Source of the DNA: Dipteris shenzhenensis
Lineage: Eukaryota > Polypodiophyta > Polypodiopsida > Gleicheniales
Direction: 5' to 3' (one strand)
DNA length: 64,000 nucleotides
Assembly: GCA_047967505.1 (NCBI GenBank)
Contig: CM106539.1
This document shows positions 8,966 to 19,228 of the stretch, piece after piece. The notes below the pieces were generated by a model that was not told the DNA's origin, made no database searches, and worked only from the letters and a program-made list of their open reading frames with translations. A program made the position numbers and the translations under genes. Position 1 is the stretch's first letter. Each line of letters begins with the position of its first letter.

Positions 8966-10249
8966 CTTGTGGAGTCTCAACTTGCTGCCAGCATGTTGGT
9001 TCTCTAATCATCCTCGCCAGCTGCTCAGAGAACCTGAGCTTGAGGGCCAATGCCCCTTCTCTAGGATCGAGAAGAACAACCACCCAATGAAAATTTTCGA
9101 TTGTGATGCATTCACATAGCATTTCAACGACGACGATCCAATTCCTAATACTACTCATCCTGTGGACGTCTTGATCCTAGAATTCCGCAATCACTCGAGC
9201 AGCTTTGGTTCTTTTCTTTTTCTTTTCAGAAAGGTAAGAAGCTTTGGTTCGAATCTTTACCAACAGTATTGCCTGAAGAAGAAATTCGCCACTTTAAAAA
9301 AATCACTCGAGCTTCTTCTCGATTCCACACCCAATTCCTAAAAAGAAAGGTGATGCTGCCCGCAGGAAACCCAAGAGCAAGAGAAAACAAACCAAGCTGA
9401 AACCCCTTCACGGACCACTCTTAGGGCCTTAGCACATGGATGGGGCTAGCATGGGTTTAGGATGGGATTATTTTTGTCATCATTACTCCCATCCTACACC
9501 AAGTGGTCTAGGATGGATTTAGAATGGGAGTAGCCACTTTTTCTCCCATCCTGGACCATGGCCTCTAGACCCTGGCAGCCAGAATGGGTTTCCCTTTTTT
9601 AGGGATTCAACAACATGAAAGGATGACATGTGTCCTTGTCCCCACAAGGTCCCCACCTCTTACACACATGAAATGATGCCATGTGTCCTCTTCCTCCTAA
9701 ACCCATCCCTAGTTCTTTTTTTGTTAGCACATGGTGGGATGGGAATAGGATAGAAATATGCATGGGACCACTTGGGACCACCTTTTCCCATTCCCATCCT
9801 ATTTCTTCCCATGTGCTAAGCCCCTTAGATGGGAAAATCGTGCCAAACAGGTAGAGGATCTTCCTAGTAGGAAAGCGCCAAAATGGTCAGATGCAAAACC
9901 GAGTGTGCTTAACAAGAATTCATTCCAAACCAAAGACCCCAAAGGGTACGAAGCGAATTGAGATGAAACCCACTTCTGAGAGGAAAAATCCTTGATCCTG
10001 CCAGCAAGAGAGACCCAAAAAAAAAGCTAGGATTCGAATTGATGAAACTTGGAATATGCTCTCACCACCAGCCCAATAAGCTAGACATAAGTGCTTCTGA
10101 AATGCCCTTGTTAGATAGAAGATGATCTCACCAGCAAAGAAGGAGACACGCAAAACACGCTAGGATGCAAATTAAGTAGAAACCCAAGTCTAGAACAGAG
10201 TAGTTCCAAAAGTGAACATGATCTTGCAAAGTCAGAGACCTAGACCTAA
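8966..10249 (-). other. Captured segment, copy 2, in element C
   Basis: Matches 6437-7341 apart from the MITE at 9424-9824 and a short deletion near 10080. The plus-strand frames of copy 1 are recognisable here as well (PEEEIRHFKKITRAS near 9269-9310 and KKAPKWSDAKPSVLNKNS near 9871). Two copies attached to the same LTR type show that the segment was part of the mobile unit rather than local host DNA. Confidence 0.6.
9424..9824. mobile_element. Harbinger/Tourist-type MITE, 401 bp
   Basis: Ends are GGGCCTTAGCACATGG and CCCATGTGCTAAGCCCC, inverted repeats with one mismatch or slippage, flanked by 3-bp TTA duplications (9421-9423 and 9825-9827). A TTA/TAA target and GGG-starting ends are typical of PIF/Harbinger MITEs. 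The paralogous empty site is at 6888-6890 in element D, which confirms the boundaries. No transposase frame is present. Confidence 0.9.
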
Positions 10250-10298
10250 GCTTTGATACCATGTTAAAGTGAAGGATCTAGCACTCCTAGTCTAGATG
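10250..10298 (-). repeat. Primer-binding site and truncated 5' LTR of element C
   Basis: The minus strand has TGGTATCAAAGC at 10261-10250 (one change from the usual site) followed by 37 bases matching the LTR at 7354. The match ends at 10298, where unrelated sequence begins, so most of the 5' LTR has been deleted or replaced. Confidence 0.85.
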
Positions 10299-11123
10299 GG
10301 TGTGTGCATGATTAGGTGGACTTGATAGCTGTGTCTCGGACATCATTAGCAAAGTGATAGCCATCGCGTTGCTACTTGGTATAGGGAAAGCCATGCAATT
10401 GGAAAACAAAATCTACTATGTATAGCAATGAGCACGTGGAAAGCTTCCAATAGGTCTAAATTCTCCCGTCCTATGGTTTGAATTTTGCTTAGTTTACACC
10501 TCAAATCTCTCTCTCTCTCACACACAAGCTCTCTCTTAGATGTGATTTGTCTCTTAGATCTATCTGTTCTCTCTCCACATCCACGCCACATTTTTTCCTC
10601 TCCACACACTGTTCCGTCTGCAAGACCTCTCCACTGTGAGTCCATTAGGGGAATTTCGGACTCAAAAAGGGCCTCATAAGGAGTGGATTAGCAAAATGGA
10701 TTAAGAACTAATAAGGCCTACAAAGGGTCCCATCACCCCATATGGGGACAAAAAAGTATATCTCCCTAGGTCCTTGGTGGTCCCCAAAAGTGCACCTCCC
10801 TCTCCGAGTTGGATGGGTTTTCAAAAGTGCCCAAAATGGCCCAAAACTCTTCAAAACTTTCCCCCAAACCATGCCTATGCACCCAAATCACTTTTCAACA
10901 TCTAAATCCTATTCTTTCGCATCGTATTCATCTTCCAATCCCACATTCGTACTCCTTCTATCATAAGCACTTTGCAACACCCAAATCCAATTTCTTCTCA
11001 TCATTTTGTCCCAAACTTGCTTCCATTGATCCTATTATATATTTCCATTGTCCCAAACTTGTTTCCATTGATGTTATTCTATTCTTTGAACTGATCCAAG
11101 GCCTTATTTCTAAATCTCTCTCA
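10299..11123. other. Sequence between element C and the transposase-like gene
   Basis: No gene is supported. It has a short CT-rich run at 10505-10520 and a 42-bp direct repeat (TGTCCCAAACTTG at 11007 and 11049). The plus-strand frame at 10809-11246 is uninterrupted but rich in Pro, Ser and Phe, as expected from the T/C-rich composition; it could be untranslated leader of the downstream gene. Confidence 0.4.
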
Positions 11124-14099
11124 TGGCTCCATTGGAAGATCGCACCAACAAGCCACAAAAAAGCACCTTGCACATCGAAGTTGCACCAGACTATGCCACA
11201 AATTTACAATGTTATGGCCACAAGGTTGCCAGCAAAGATACACTAGATCAATTATGACAACAAGGAACAAAGCATGTCGACTTATGGAGTGTTGGTGGAC
11301 TCTATCCAATGGATCCTTTGATAGGTACTCCACCTTTGTTTGAAAATGTGACGAGTTTGATTCAATACATAGGCGATGGTCTTCAAGGCTTACTAGGATA
11401 TTGTAAACGCATCAACCATTCCAATGCTGAAGCACACTTTGTGAAGGTTCACTTGTTGAGAATGGAAGGAGAGACAAAGATACTTAGAGATATCATGCAT
11501 AACCTCCAAGAACAACTAACCTAAGAACAAAAAAAGCTTGCTGACTCAGAAATTACAAAAGAGAGGTCACAAGAGACAATCACAAGATTAATAGATGAGA
11601 AGAACAAACTGTTGAAAAAGGCTTGCTGCATCCAATAAGAGCTTGCTACTTTGACTAGGAGATTAGAAAGGATAAAAAGAACACCTCTAGGTTACAATCA
11701 TAGGATCAAGCCTGTGCAACCAATGGAGAGCTTGGCATATGGTGGTGGAGCAAGGAAACACAGGGTGAAAGCTACAAGGTATGTATATTTGGACTATTTT
11801 GTAATTATAAAGCATTACTTACAAACGAGTCATTTATTTTTCTAATGTTATCATGATTTCTACAAAAAATTTATGGAGGAGGTTATTGGAAGAAATTCCT
11901 TTAACAAACTTTGTGCCATAAAGAGTGTAATTAAGAAGAAAGAATTCATTTCTATTCTTAGGGACCCTCGTCGGCATGCATTGCGACATGCAATATTACA
12001 AGAGGTTGCAACTGATTTATAGAATCTTGTAAATCCATTGGAAGTTGTCCATGCATGTGATGCTACTGGCATTAGTTGGCAGGGGTACTTAGCTGTGTAT
12101 AATGTCTTTGTAAATGCACTTCGAGGTCAAGGCATTAAGAACCCTCTATTGCCGAGACCAATATACGTTAGAAATGTAAGGAAAGAAACAAATTCTGCTG
12201 TTCAAGATTTGTTGGGTGGATTTATACACATCTCAGAAAGCATGACGTTGGAAGGCACAAACAAGACAAATGTCCAACATAGCAAAAAGAAAAGAGGACC
12301 AACTACCAAAGGGGCAAAGCAAGGACCAAGAACCTTTGAGTACACAGAGCATAATAATGTTTTTTTGGATGTACGTAGAGTCCAAGCTGCAATGGTGGAG
12401 TTTTACACATGAAAGCATGGGGTATGTTAAAATTACATTGTTTAGAGAGCTCGAATTTTTATTGAAATCTTTTCTAATAACGTAAATCTTTAATCTTTTA
12501 GATTGTGAAGGAAAGTTAGTATTCGTTATCGAATTGGATGAGTGTGAGGTTGTAAAAGGCCACAAGTTGGAGAGGGTTAGAATTACTTTGATGAATAAAG
12601 CCCTCGGACATGCCAAAGATAAGGAAATTAGGGAAGAGTTTAGTGTGTAATCGAAAAAGCACATTTGGTGGCTTGCCACATTCGAACTTCCTAAAGAGAC
12701 ACACTCATTCTTGAAATGGGTATTTGATAGATCTCCAATTCCAAGTGTCATAGATGCGCAAACGAAAGGAGAGTTGCTTCAAGTTGAAGGGTTCGGATAA
12801 TTTAAAGTTGAATGGCACATGGCAAGAGATCTTATGACATTGAAGTGTATGTTTGGAATGGAATTGAGTGCAAATACGACATATCTGTGTCTTTATTGTA
12901 TGCACTCACACCAAACTCGAGGTAGTAACATAGCAATACATAGAGGGAAAGAGCAAGTAAAAACAGGAAAAGACTTTGGGAATGCTAAAGATGTAATGAA
13001 TGACATCACAGAGGATGAGGCTAACAAACAGATGTATTGGAGCAATGGAGTAATGAGTTGCAATCAGGATGCTTCACCCAACAAAGATCAGAACGATAAA
13101 AATTGGGATCCAATTTTAAACATTCCATTACAAAGAGTGCATTTATGTGTGTTACATGTGGAGATGCGGCTCATTGATAAATTGCTTTACTTGCACATTG
13201 TATATGCATGGAATATGAAACTGGAGGAGAGAGCGGCTTTATGTATAGCAAGGTTCGAAGCTTTACTCTTGAGCATGAGTCTACATGGGGGGAATGTAAA
13301 GCTAATCAAAGATGCACAATTGTCACGTCAGGAAATCTTCCAAATTAAGTGTCCATGGGAGGCTCTCAGGCACGAAGGTTTTTGTCCAATCATGGAAAAC
13401 ATCGATTAAATCTGCATTGAAATTATTAGAAAAAGTTATGTGATTGCACGACTAATTTGGAAGCTGATCCTCATGTTAGAACCTTGAGAATACATGTTTG
13501 AAAAGAATTGGATACTTTGGTAAAGATCTTGAGGAAGCCTTCCATAGACGATGATGATGTGCAATATATAAAGTCAATGTGAAAGAGTTCATTGAAGCCA
13601 TGGTAGATGGATGGGGTGAATCACACATTACTCACTACATGGTGTGTTTGGTCTTTGCTATTTTCAAAATTTTTATTGCAATCAATTTATTCTTGTTTAC
13701 CTCGTGTTTTTTCTACGTATGCAACACATTTTTTATGCTCATGGTCCATGGTTTCTTTGCCAATATGGATCCTTGAATGCTTGGAGTGCCCAAGGGATGG
13801 AAAAGTCTCATTATAGAGCTCGAGGTTCTTATTTCAAGAGTACGCGACATGGAGGGGGGATTAATGGAAGCAATGCTCTTTATGAGATGTTCGAGTGGTT
13901 CTATCATGGTATAGTTGGGTCCTCCTATGGAAGGAATAAAGCTTTGCAAACGGAGTTAGCCCAAGTAGTTCGTCGAACTCAAACGAGTAAAAGAAGGTAT
14001 TCATGGATATCTTCACAAGCTTCCCAAAAACATAGAAGCTGGATAGCAACCAGAAGTCGTGTTGGAAAGCGTTGGATCGCTAAACCAAATGTACTTTGA
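11124..14099 (+). pseudogene. Degenerate, intron-bearing transposase-like gene of unrecognised family
   Basis: Plus-strand coding blocks run from an ATG at 11124. Block 1 (to about 11778) is coiled-coil rich and ends at a good donor, AAG|GTATGT; it has several in-frame stops. Block 2 (about 11870-12412) includes VHACDATGISWQGY. Block 3 follows a TTTTAG acceptor (12501) and includes KCMFGMELSANTTYLCLYC, IPLQRVHLCVLHVEMRL and other conserved-looking segments to 13409. A last block (about 13575-14099) includes WGESHITHYM, HGPWFLCQYGSLN and QGMEKSHYRARGS. The combination of a Cys-rich knuckle (CLYC) and a C-terminal YGSLN...QGMEKSHY block resembles uncharacterised transposase-like proteins I recall from other eukaryotes, but no family can be named and no terminal inverted repeats were found. 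Stops and shifts mean it is no longer functional. Confidence 0.5.
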
Positions 14100-14668
14100 T
14101 GTTAATTAAAATTGACTTCAATAATTCTTGTGGACATTTGATTAATTGGCTCTTTTTTTTAAAAACAAGCATTGAATTTTGTACTTATGGACCCAACAAG
14201 GACGGCCGATGAGAAAAGGTTGGGGGAGCGACCTCACGGTAGTTCAAGGGGAATTTCAAAAACCCCTTAAATAAGTTTTTTTCCCCGAAACAAACACCCC
14301 TCCTCTTTACGTAAAATTTTCCTAAAGTTGAATGAAAAAACCCAATGTTTTAATGAACTAAGTAAAATTTTTTATAAATGTCACGTCTTTACAATGCCCG
14401 TGGTACACTAAAATTTTGTGAGGTTAACCCTCGAGGGGACGATGACAAAAAGGGGGGGGGGGGAGGAGGGGTAAAGGGGGAAGAAGGGGGGGGGGGGGCT
14501 AACTAATAATGATGCACAAAATAAATATATCCCTATATATATGCAAATACCTTCATTTTCTTAGTACCACCAGTACTCTAGAGCTCATACTAGTACATTC
14601 CTTCCTATCATCACATTTCCCATAGCCCCACCATCACCGACATGACAAGAACAAAGTAGACTGGAAGA
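14100..14668. other. Non-coding sequence with long G-tracts
   Basis: At 14451-14498 runs of ten or more G alternate with short A-containing spacers. This strongly favours G-quadruplex formation and is prone to polymerase and assembly error, so exact lengths should be treated with caution. No coding region is seen. Confidence 0.6.
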
Positions 14669-15086
14669 TTGGTTGATTCCAAAACAGATTCCAAAACAAA
14701 GCTCCCAATCCCTCCCGATGTATACAATGCAATGATTGAAGAGAGAAGAAAGAGGAGGAAAGAGGAGGAGGAGGAGGAGGAGGAGGAGGAGGAGAGGACA
14801 GAAACCAATGAGCAAACAGATGACGATGAAGAAGATCATGGGGAGCAATCCAATCCTCAGAGTCAGCCCGAGGCACCTTGAGCAAGAGCCAGAAAGCAGA
14901 CCAGAAGAACAGGAGCGCAAAAGACGCAAATTGGAAGAATGGGCCAGAGGACAAGAAGATGCCAGGGAAATGCGAATTCAATTGGCTCAACAACAAAGGG
15001 CACAAATGGAGAGCCAACATGACCCGCATGGCTTAATGCTACTCAGGACTTTCCACATTCTAGACAGGGTGGAAAATCTTTGCTAG
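14669..15086 (+). pseudogene. Acidic, coiled-coil-like reading frames, unidentified
   Basis: Two overlapping plus-strand frames. The first (14669-14881) starts TDSKTKLPIPPDVYNAMIEE after a short lead and passes into a glutamate run encoded by an imperfect GAG repeat (14756-14794), then acidic sequence. The other (to 15086) continues with charged sequence such as EQERKRRKLEEWARGQED and QLAQQQRAQMESQ, typical of a helical coiled coil. A shift near 14875 would join them. Their position between the transposase-like gene and the histone-like fragment suggests either part of the transposon or a neighbouring broken gene. Confidence 0.4.
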
Positions 15087-15189
15087 AGTTGCTTAATAGC
15101 AAAAGGTAAAGGCAAAGCTCACAGTAGGCGAGGTGGAGGTGGAGGTGGAGGAGGTGAACCTTCTAATCCCAAGAGCTCCATTCACTTAA

Positions 15190-15399
15190 TTAGTGAAAGA
15201 GATTATGCAGTCCTACAAGGATGATTATTGTATTCAATCAATCACACTGGCCGCCATACAAGAAGCAGCAAAAGTGGCGATCGTAACTCTTCTTGAGAAC
15301 ACAAACTTGTGTGCAATCCATGCCAAGAGGGTTACGATCATGGCAAAAGACATGCAGTTGGAAAGGCGGATCAGAGAAGACCCACAACTTAGGCCATAG
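15190..15399 (+). pseudogene. Histone H3-like fold fragment
   Basis: The frame [12 protein letters not shown]... to RRIRED aligns with the C-terminal histone fold of H3. By eye about 38 of 62 residues match canonical H3, including an unbroken run [14 protein letters not shown], followed by [10 protein letters not shown]. Helix 1, helix 2, loop 2 and helix 3 can be placed in order. There is no extra residue in loop 1, unlike many CENH3 proteins, so it looks derived from ordinary H3. No H3 tail or start codon precedes it in frame (a TAA lies at 15187), and the last residues (DPQLRP) replace the usual GERA. Upstream, a different frame encodes a glycine run from a GGAGGT repeat (15129-15155). A decayed, intron-less gene copy or captured fragment is likely. 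Confidence 0.7.
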
Positions 15400-15688
15400 A
15401 TCCTATTTTTTGTTGTATTCATTATGGACACCAATTTTGGTTGTCAAAAGCAATTTTGTGCAAAGATGGTTGTAAATATTTTTTGTAATAGAATCCTTTG
15501 GAAACTATTTTTCTTGTAGATTTTCAACTGGAATCTTGCAGCGTATTATTTACTTCCATATCTGATGTATGTACATAATGTAATTGAGTGTTGATGGCAA
15601 ATAATCATGGTAGAATGTAATTAGTCCACTAGTATATAATTAGTCAATAATCATGGTAGAATGTGATTAGACAATGTGATTAGACACT
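15400..15688. other. AT-rich spacer
   Basis: It has local repeats of TAATCATGGTAGAATGT and TAATTAGTC around 15604-15680. No gene is seen. Confidence 0.4.
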
Positions 15689-16283
15689 AGTATGTGATGG
15701 GGGATGCATCCCCCCAAAAAACAAAAACAAAAAAAAAGCCCCCGAGGGTGTGATGGGTGTATTTGTTTCTTGTGTGTGTGTGTAAGTGGTGATGGGGGAT
15801 GCATCTGCAAAAAAAAAAAAAAATCCCTTGAGAGGCGTTGGTGCACGCAAGTGTGACTTTGGGCCAGACGAGGACCCCGTTTGGCCCAAAGTTGCACCTG
15901 TGCACACCAGGGCCTCTCGGGGGATTTTTTTGTTTTTTTTTTGTGTATTTCTTGGTATAGGCACTTTTTTTTTTTTTTTTTAAATGTATTTCTTGTGTGT
16001 GTGATGGGTGTTGTGTGTAAGTGATAGGGGATGCTTCCCCCAATCTAAAAAAAACAAAAAAAAGCCCCTAAGAGGCCCAGGTGTGCGCAAGCGCAACTTT
16101 GGGCTAGACGGGGTGTTTCTTGGTATAGGCACTTTTCTTTTGTTTTTTTAAATGTATTTATTGTGTGTGTGTAAGTGATGGGGATGCATCCCCCAATTTA
16201 AAAAAAACAAAAAATAGCCCCTGAGAGGCCTAGGTGTGCGCAAGCGTGACTTTGGGCTAGACAGGGTCCCCGTCTGGCTCGAA
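15689..16283. repeat. Array of hairpin-forming repeat units
   Basis: The start of a unit, GTGATGGGGGATGCATCCCCC or a variant, occurs near 15696, 15789, 16020 and 16177; GGGGGATGCATCCCCC is itself a perfect palindrome. Each is followed by an A-rich run and then GCCCCTGAGAGGCC and a GTGTGCGCAAGCG-type block. At 15829-15926 an inverted repeat with arms of about 45 bases surrounds ACTTTGGGCCAGACG and its complement, giving a long potential hairpin. The final unit joins copia coding sequence at about 16283, removing the 3' end of that element. Probably nested copies of a MITE-like element. Confidence 0.65.
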
Positions 16284-16570
16284 AGCCTTCGAACTTCTCA
16301 CGGGACAATGCTTTGGTGAATATATCTGCCACATTGTCATGTGTAGGCACATAGATCATGCTGATTTCTGAGGCAGACAATCTCTCTCTGACATAATGAT
16401 AATGAACCTCAATATGCTTTGTGCAAGCATGGAAGACGGGATTCTTCGCAACTGCCAAAGCACTTTGACTGTCTGTAAAAATAGAGGTAGCAGACTCCTA
16501 TCTCATACCCAAATCAGCAAATAATCGCCTGAGCCAAACACACTCAACGGCGGTTGTGAAAGCTGCCCTA
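16284..16570 (-). pseudogene. RNase H fragment of element B
   Basis: On the minus strand the frame reads AFTTAVECVWLRRLFADLG, one TAG stop (16500-16498), then TDSQSALAVAKNPVFH, TKHIEVHYHYVRE and PTHDNVADIFTKALS. These are the C-terminal copia RNase H motifs, including the active-site Asp in TDSQSA. The frame then runs into foreign sequence at 16283. Upstream it is joined directly to the linker segment, so RT was removed by internal deletion. Confidence 0.85.
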
Positions 16571-18310
16571 GTGTCATGGGTAGCATTTGTTCAAACACAT
16601 CCCTGGAGTAGACATCAGGCTGTTTTTGACAGGACAGCAATGGCTGAGTGGAATCCTCAGCAAAAATGACATCTCTGCTTGTAATCTCGGGGGGGTCACT
16701 CATCATATGTAACCCTATCACGTGAGTTCAACAGATGGATATTTTTTATTTCTAAAATTTACAGAAATAAATATACATAAGGGACTATTTTAAATAGTTT
16801 TGGGAAAAATTTACAGATTTGTATAGAGAAGGGGTACATTTTATTAATGAAAAATTTACAGATAAGGGATTTTAGAAATAGGCCTTGAATGCACGTGGTA
16901 TAGAGGGTTTATACATAGTGACCCCCCCGAGCTTGTAATAATCCTTCTGTTGGAGGGATGATACAGCCGACATCCTTTGCTTTCAACACTGTACCCCACG
17001 AAAATGCATTTGAGAGCCTTATCATCAAGTTTAGTACGATGTTGCTGTGGCACATGTGCATAGGCCAAGCAATCAAATACTCTGAGATGAGCAACAGAAG
17101 GCTTTCTACCATGCCATGCCTCATACGGGGTGAGATTATGCAAGGCCTTTGTGGGACATCTATTAAGCACATAATTTGCACACATGAGAGCTTCCATCTG
17201 GGCAAACCTTTGTCTTTGAGCATACATCTACCCATCTCCATTTCCGACCTATTTTTCCTTTCAGCCAGCCCATTTTGCTATGGGGTGTATGGAGTGGTAC
17301 ACTGATGGATGATGCCTCTCTCTACAAGATATGCATGAAATTCCTTGGACATGTATTCTCCCCCTCTATCAGTGCGAAGTGTCCCCACTTTTTCTGAGGC
17401 ATAATTCTCAACCTGAGTAATAAAATGTCTGAATTTTGCAAACACCTCTAATTTCTCCTTCAATGGGTAGAGCCACGTGAAATGAGAGAAATCATCAATG
17501 AAAGTGACAAAATACAGATATCCCCCAATAGATTGAGTCCTCATAGGACCACAAACATCACTATGTATAAGCTGTAATCTACGGACAGCTCTGACAGTCC
17601 CATCTTTGGGAATCGGTGTGCGATGCATCTTCCCCAAGATACATCCCTTGCATACATGGCGAGTCAGAGTACATATGTGTGGCATCTCGGACACCATTTC
17701 ATGGCTGTGTAAACGTAGCAAACTTTTGAAATTGAGATGGCCAAATCGAGCATGCCATAATTCAGCATTTGCCAACTGTGATGGGGTGGTGGTGAATAAA
17801 GCATTATGCAAAACACTCTCATAGTGATCAAGTCTGTAAAGACCATGGCATAATTCCAGAAGCCACAATTGTATCACCATCACTAATGTCATGTACGGTG
17901 CATCTATCATCCAAAAACATCACCATTAAGCCACCACGGGCAATGGCTGAAACTGAAAGCAAATTCTTTTTGATGCCAAGCACCCATAGCACATCAGAGA
18001 GTGTAAATGCACCACCGTTTGCTACGGTAAGTACAATCTTTCCCACTCCTTGCACAGGATGGGAGGAGTTGTTGGCACATGTCACCGTGCCTCCATCAGA
18101 ACCAACTACATAAGATGTAAACAAATCCTTCTGTGAGGTAATGTGCTTGCTAGAACCACTATCAAAATACCATACATTGGCATCACTCCCAGATAGGCAT
18201 GCATCATGAACAGACGGATTGTAACTGCATAATAACACTGCAAAAGCCCATTCCTTATCATGGGAGGATGTATAAGTGTAATTTGCAGCCTCTTTGTTAT
18301 TCGACTTGGG
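16571..18310 (-). pseudogene. Protease and integrase of element B
   Basis: From the 5' side on the minus strand: protease with WYFDSGSSKHIT near 18150; the GAG-pre-integrase HHCC zinc region (WHARFGHLN then CKGCILGK); integrase catalytic residues Asp in HSDVCGPM, Asp in LRTDRGGEY and Glu in NGLAERKNR; then the C-terminal part with YEAWHGRKPS and CIFVGYS, and the linker TSRDVIFAED. A TAG at 17280-17278 replaces a Gln in the normally conserved PYTPQQNG motif, and small frame changes occur near 17230 and 17860. The MITE at 16686-16931 separates RRIIT from TSRDVIF. Confidence 0.88.
16686..16931. mobile_element. 246-bp MITE with 15-bp perfect terminal inverted repeats and 8-bp target duplication
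   Basis: Ends are CTCGGGGGGGTCACT and its exact complement; similarity of the two ends continues imperfectly for about 45 bp and includes a shared CACGTG-like site. The 8-bp duplication CTTGTAAT lies at 16678-16685 and 16932-16939. An 8-bp duplication fits hAT-type elements, although the G-rich end is not the usual hAT start. It is inserted in the coding sequence of element B, and removing it with one duplication restores the copia frame. Confidence 0.92.
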
Positions 18311-19228
18311 GACATTATCCGTCACTGCCATGCTGGCCCCTTTGCTCTTTTCCTTCTCAAGCCTCTTGCGGCATTCATTAATGTAGTGTCCTGGCTTCCT
18401 GCAATAGTTGCACTTCCACTTTTTCTTGGGTTTATCACCCTCTTTTTCATACTTGCCAGATGGTTGGCCTGCATCTTTCTTGGGCTTGTTGCCCCCCTGA
18501 AACGTAGCCTTTCCTTTGCCTTTCTGGCTAGCAATAAAAGCCTGATCAGCCACATGCATCACGGTCCTATTATGTCTGGACTGCTCCTCTTGCAAGAGTA
18601 CAGAAACAAGCTCATCAAAGGTAATTGAATTGGGATTACCCTTCATCATAAGCCGCATAGTAGTGGACACATTCTGATACGTGTCGGGGATGGCCTACAA
18701 CACTGTAGAAACCAATGAGGCATCCGGAATAATCTCATCTACAGATGCTAATTGCTCTCGTAAATCCTTTACCTTCGTGAGATAATCATCCATGGAATCA
18801 CCATCAAGCATAGGAAGAGTCTCCAATTTCCTCTTCAAGTATGCCACACGGGCTTCATTCCTGACTTGGTACAACTTTGCCAAACTTTCCCAAGCTGCCC
18901 TTGCTGTTTTGCATGACCAGATGTGAGGAATAATGCTTCTTTTAACAGATAATGCAATCAAGGCATGTGCATTGGCATCCCGGCCATCCCATCGACTCTG
19001 CTCTGGAGTAGGTGATTGTGATATCTGTGTAATCTGAGATGACTCACCCTCTGAACTAGGTGAAGGAGCAGTTGTTGGTGCATGTGGACGCAACTAAGTG
19101 CCATCCACAATGCCCCAAAAGCCTTTGGCCACAAGAACATGTCGCATCATGTACAACCAGAGAGGATAGTTGGTCCCATCCAACTTATCTTTTGCAGAGA
19201 GCAATCCAAAAACATCCCTTTCTACCAT
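18311..19228 (-). pseudogene. gag: gag of element B
   Basis: Starts at an ATG at 19228, with LDGTNYPLWLYMMRHVL typical of copia gag N-termini, followed by a UBN2-type domain (RAAWESLAKLYQV, LVSVLLQEEQSR) and one CX2CX4HX4C zinc knuckle, CNYCRKPGHYINEC (18412-18371). TAG stops at 19096-19094 and 18697-18695 break an otherwise continuous frame; at both, Gln is a likely original residue. The knuckle is followed by the protease without a stop, as usual for a single copia polyprotein. Confidence 0.88.

Larger units (their letters stand above)
7354..10298 (-). mobile_element. Element C: gag-deleted LTR retroelement with captured segment and nested MITE
   Basis: Minus-strand order: truncated 5' LTR (10298-10262), primer-binding site, captured segment (about 10249-8966), leader related to that of element A (about 8950-8070), small non-coding remnant where gag should be, polypurine repeats, 3' LTR (7664-7354). 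Neither gag nor pol remains, making this a TRIM-like derivative of the same lineage as A. A 401-bp Harbinger-type MITE sits inside the captured segment. Confidence 0.75.

Noticed and set aside
14585-15029. Minus-strand frames with poly-Pro, poly-Ser or poly-Leu
   Set aside because: These are the complement of the GAG repeat of the plus-strand acidic frame.
15190-15399. CENH3 (centromeric histone) gene
   Set aside because: Loop 1 has no insertion relative to canonical H3 and the [14 protein letters not shown] stretch is H3-like; also no N-terminal part is present.
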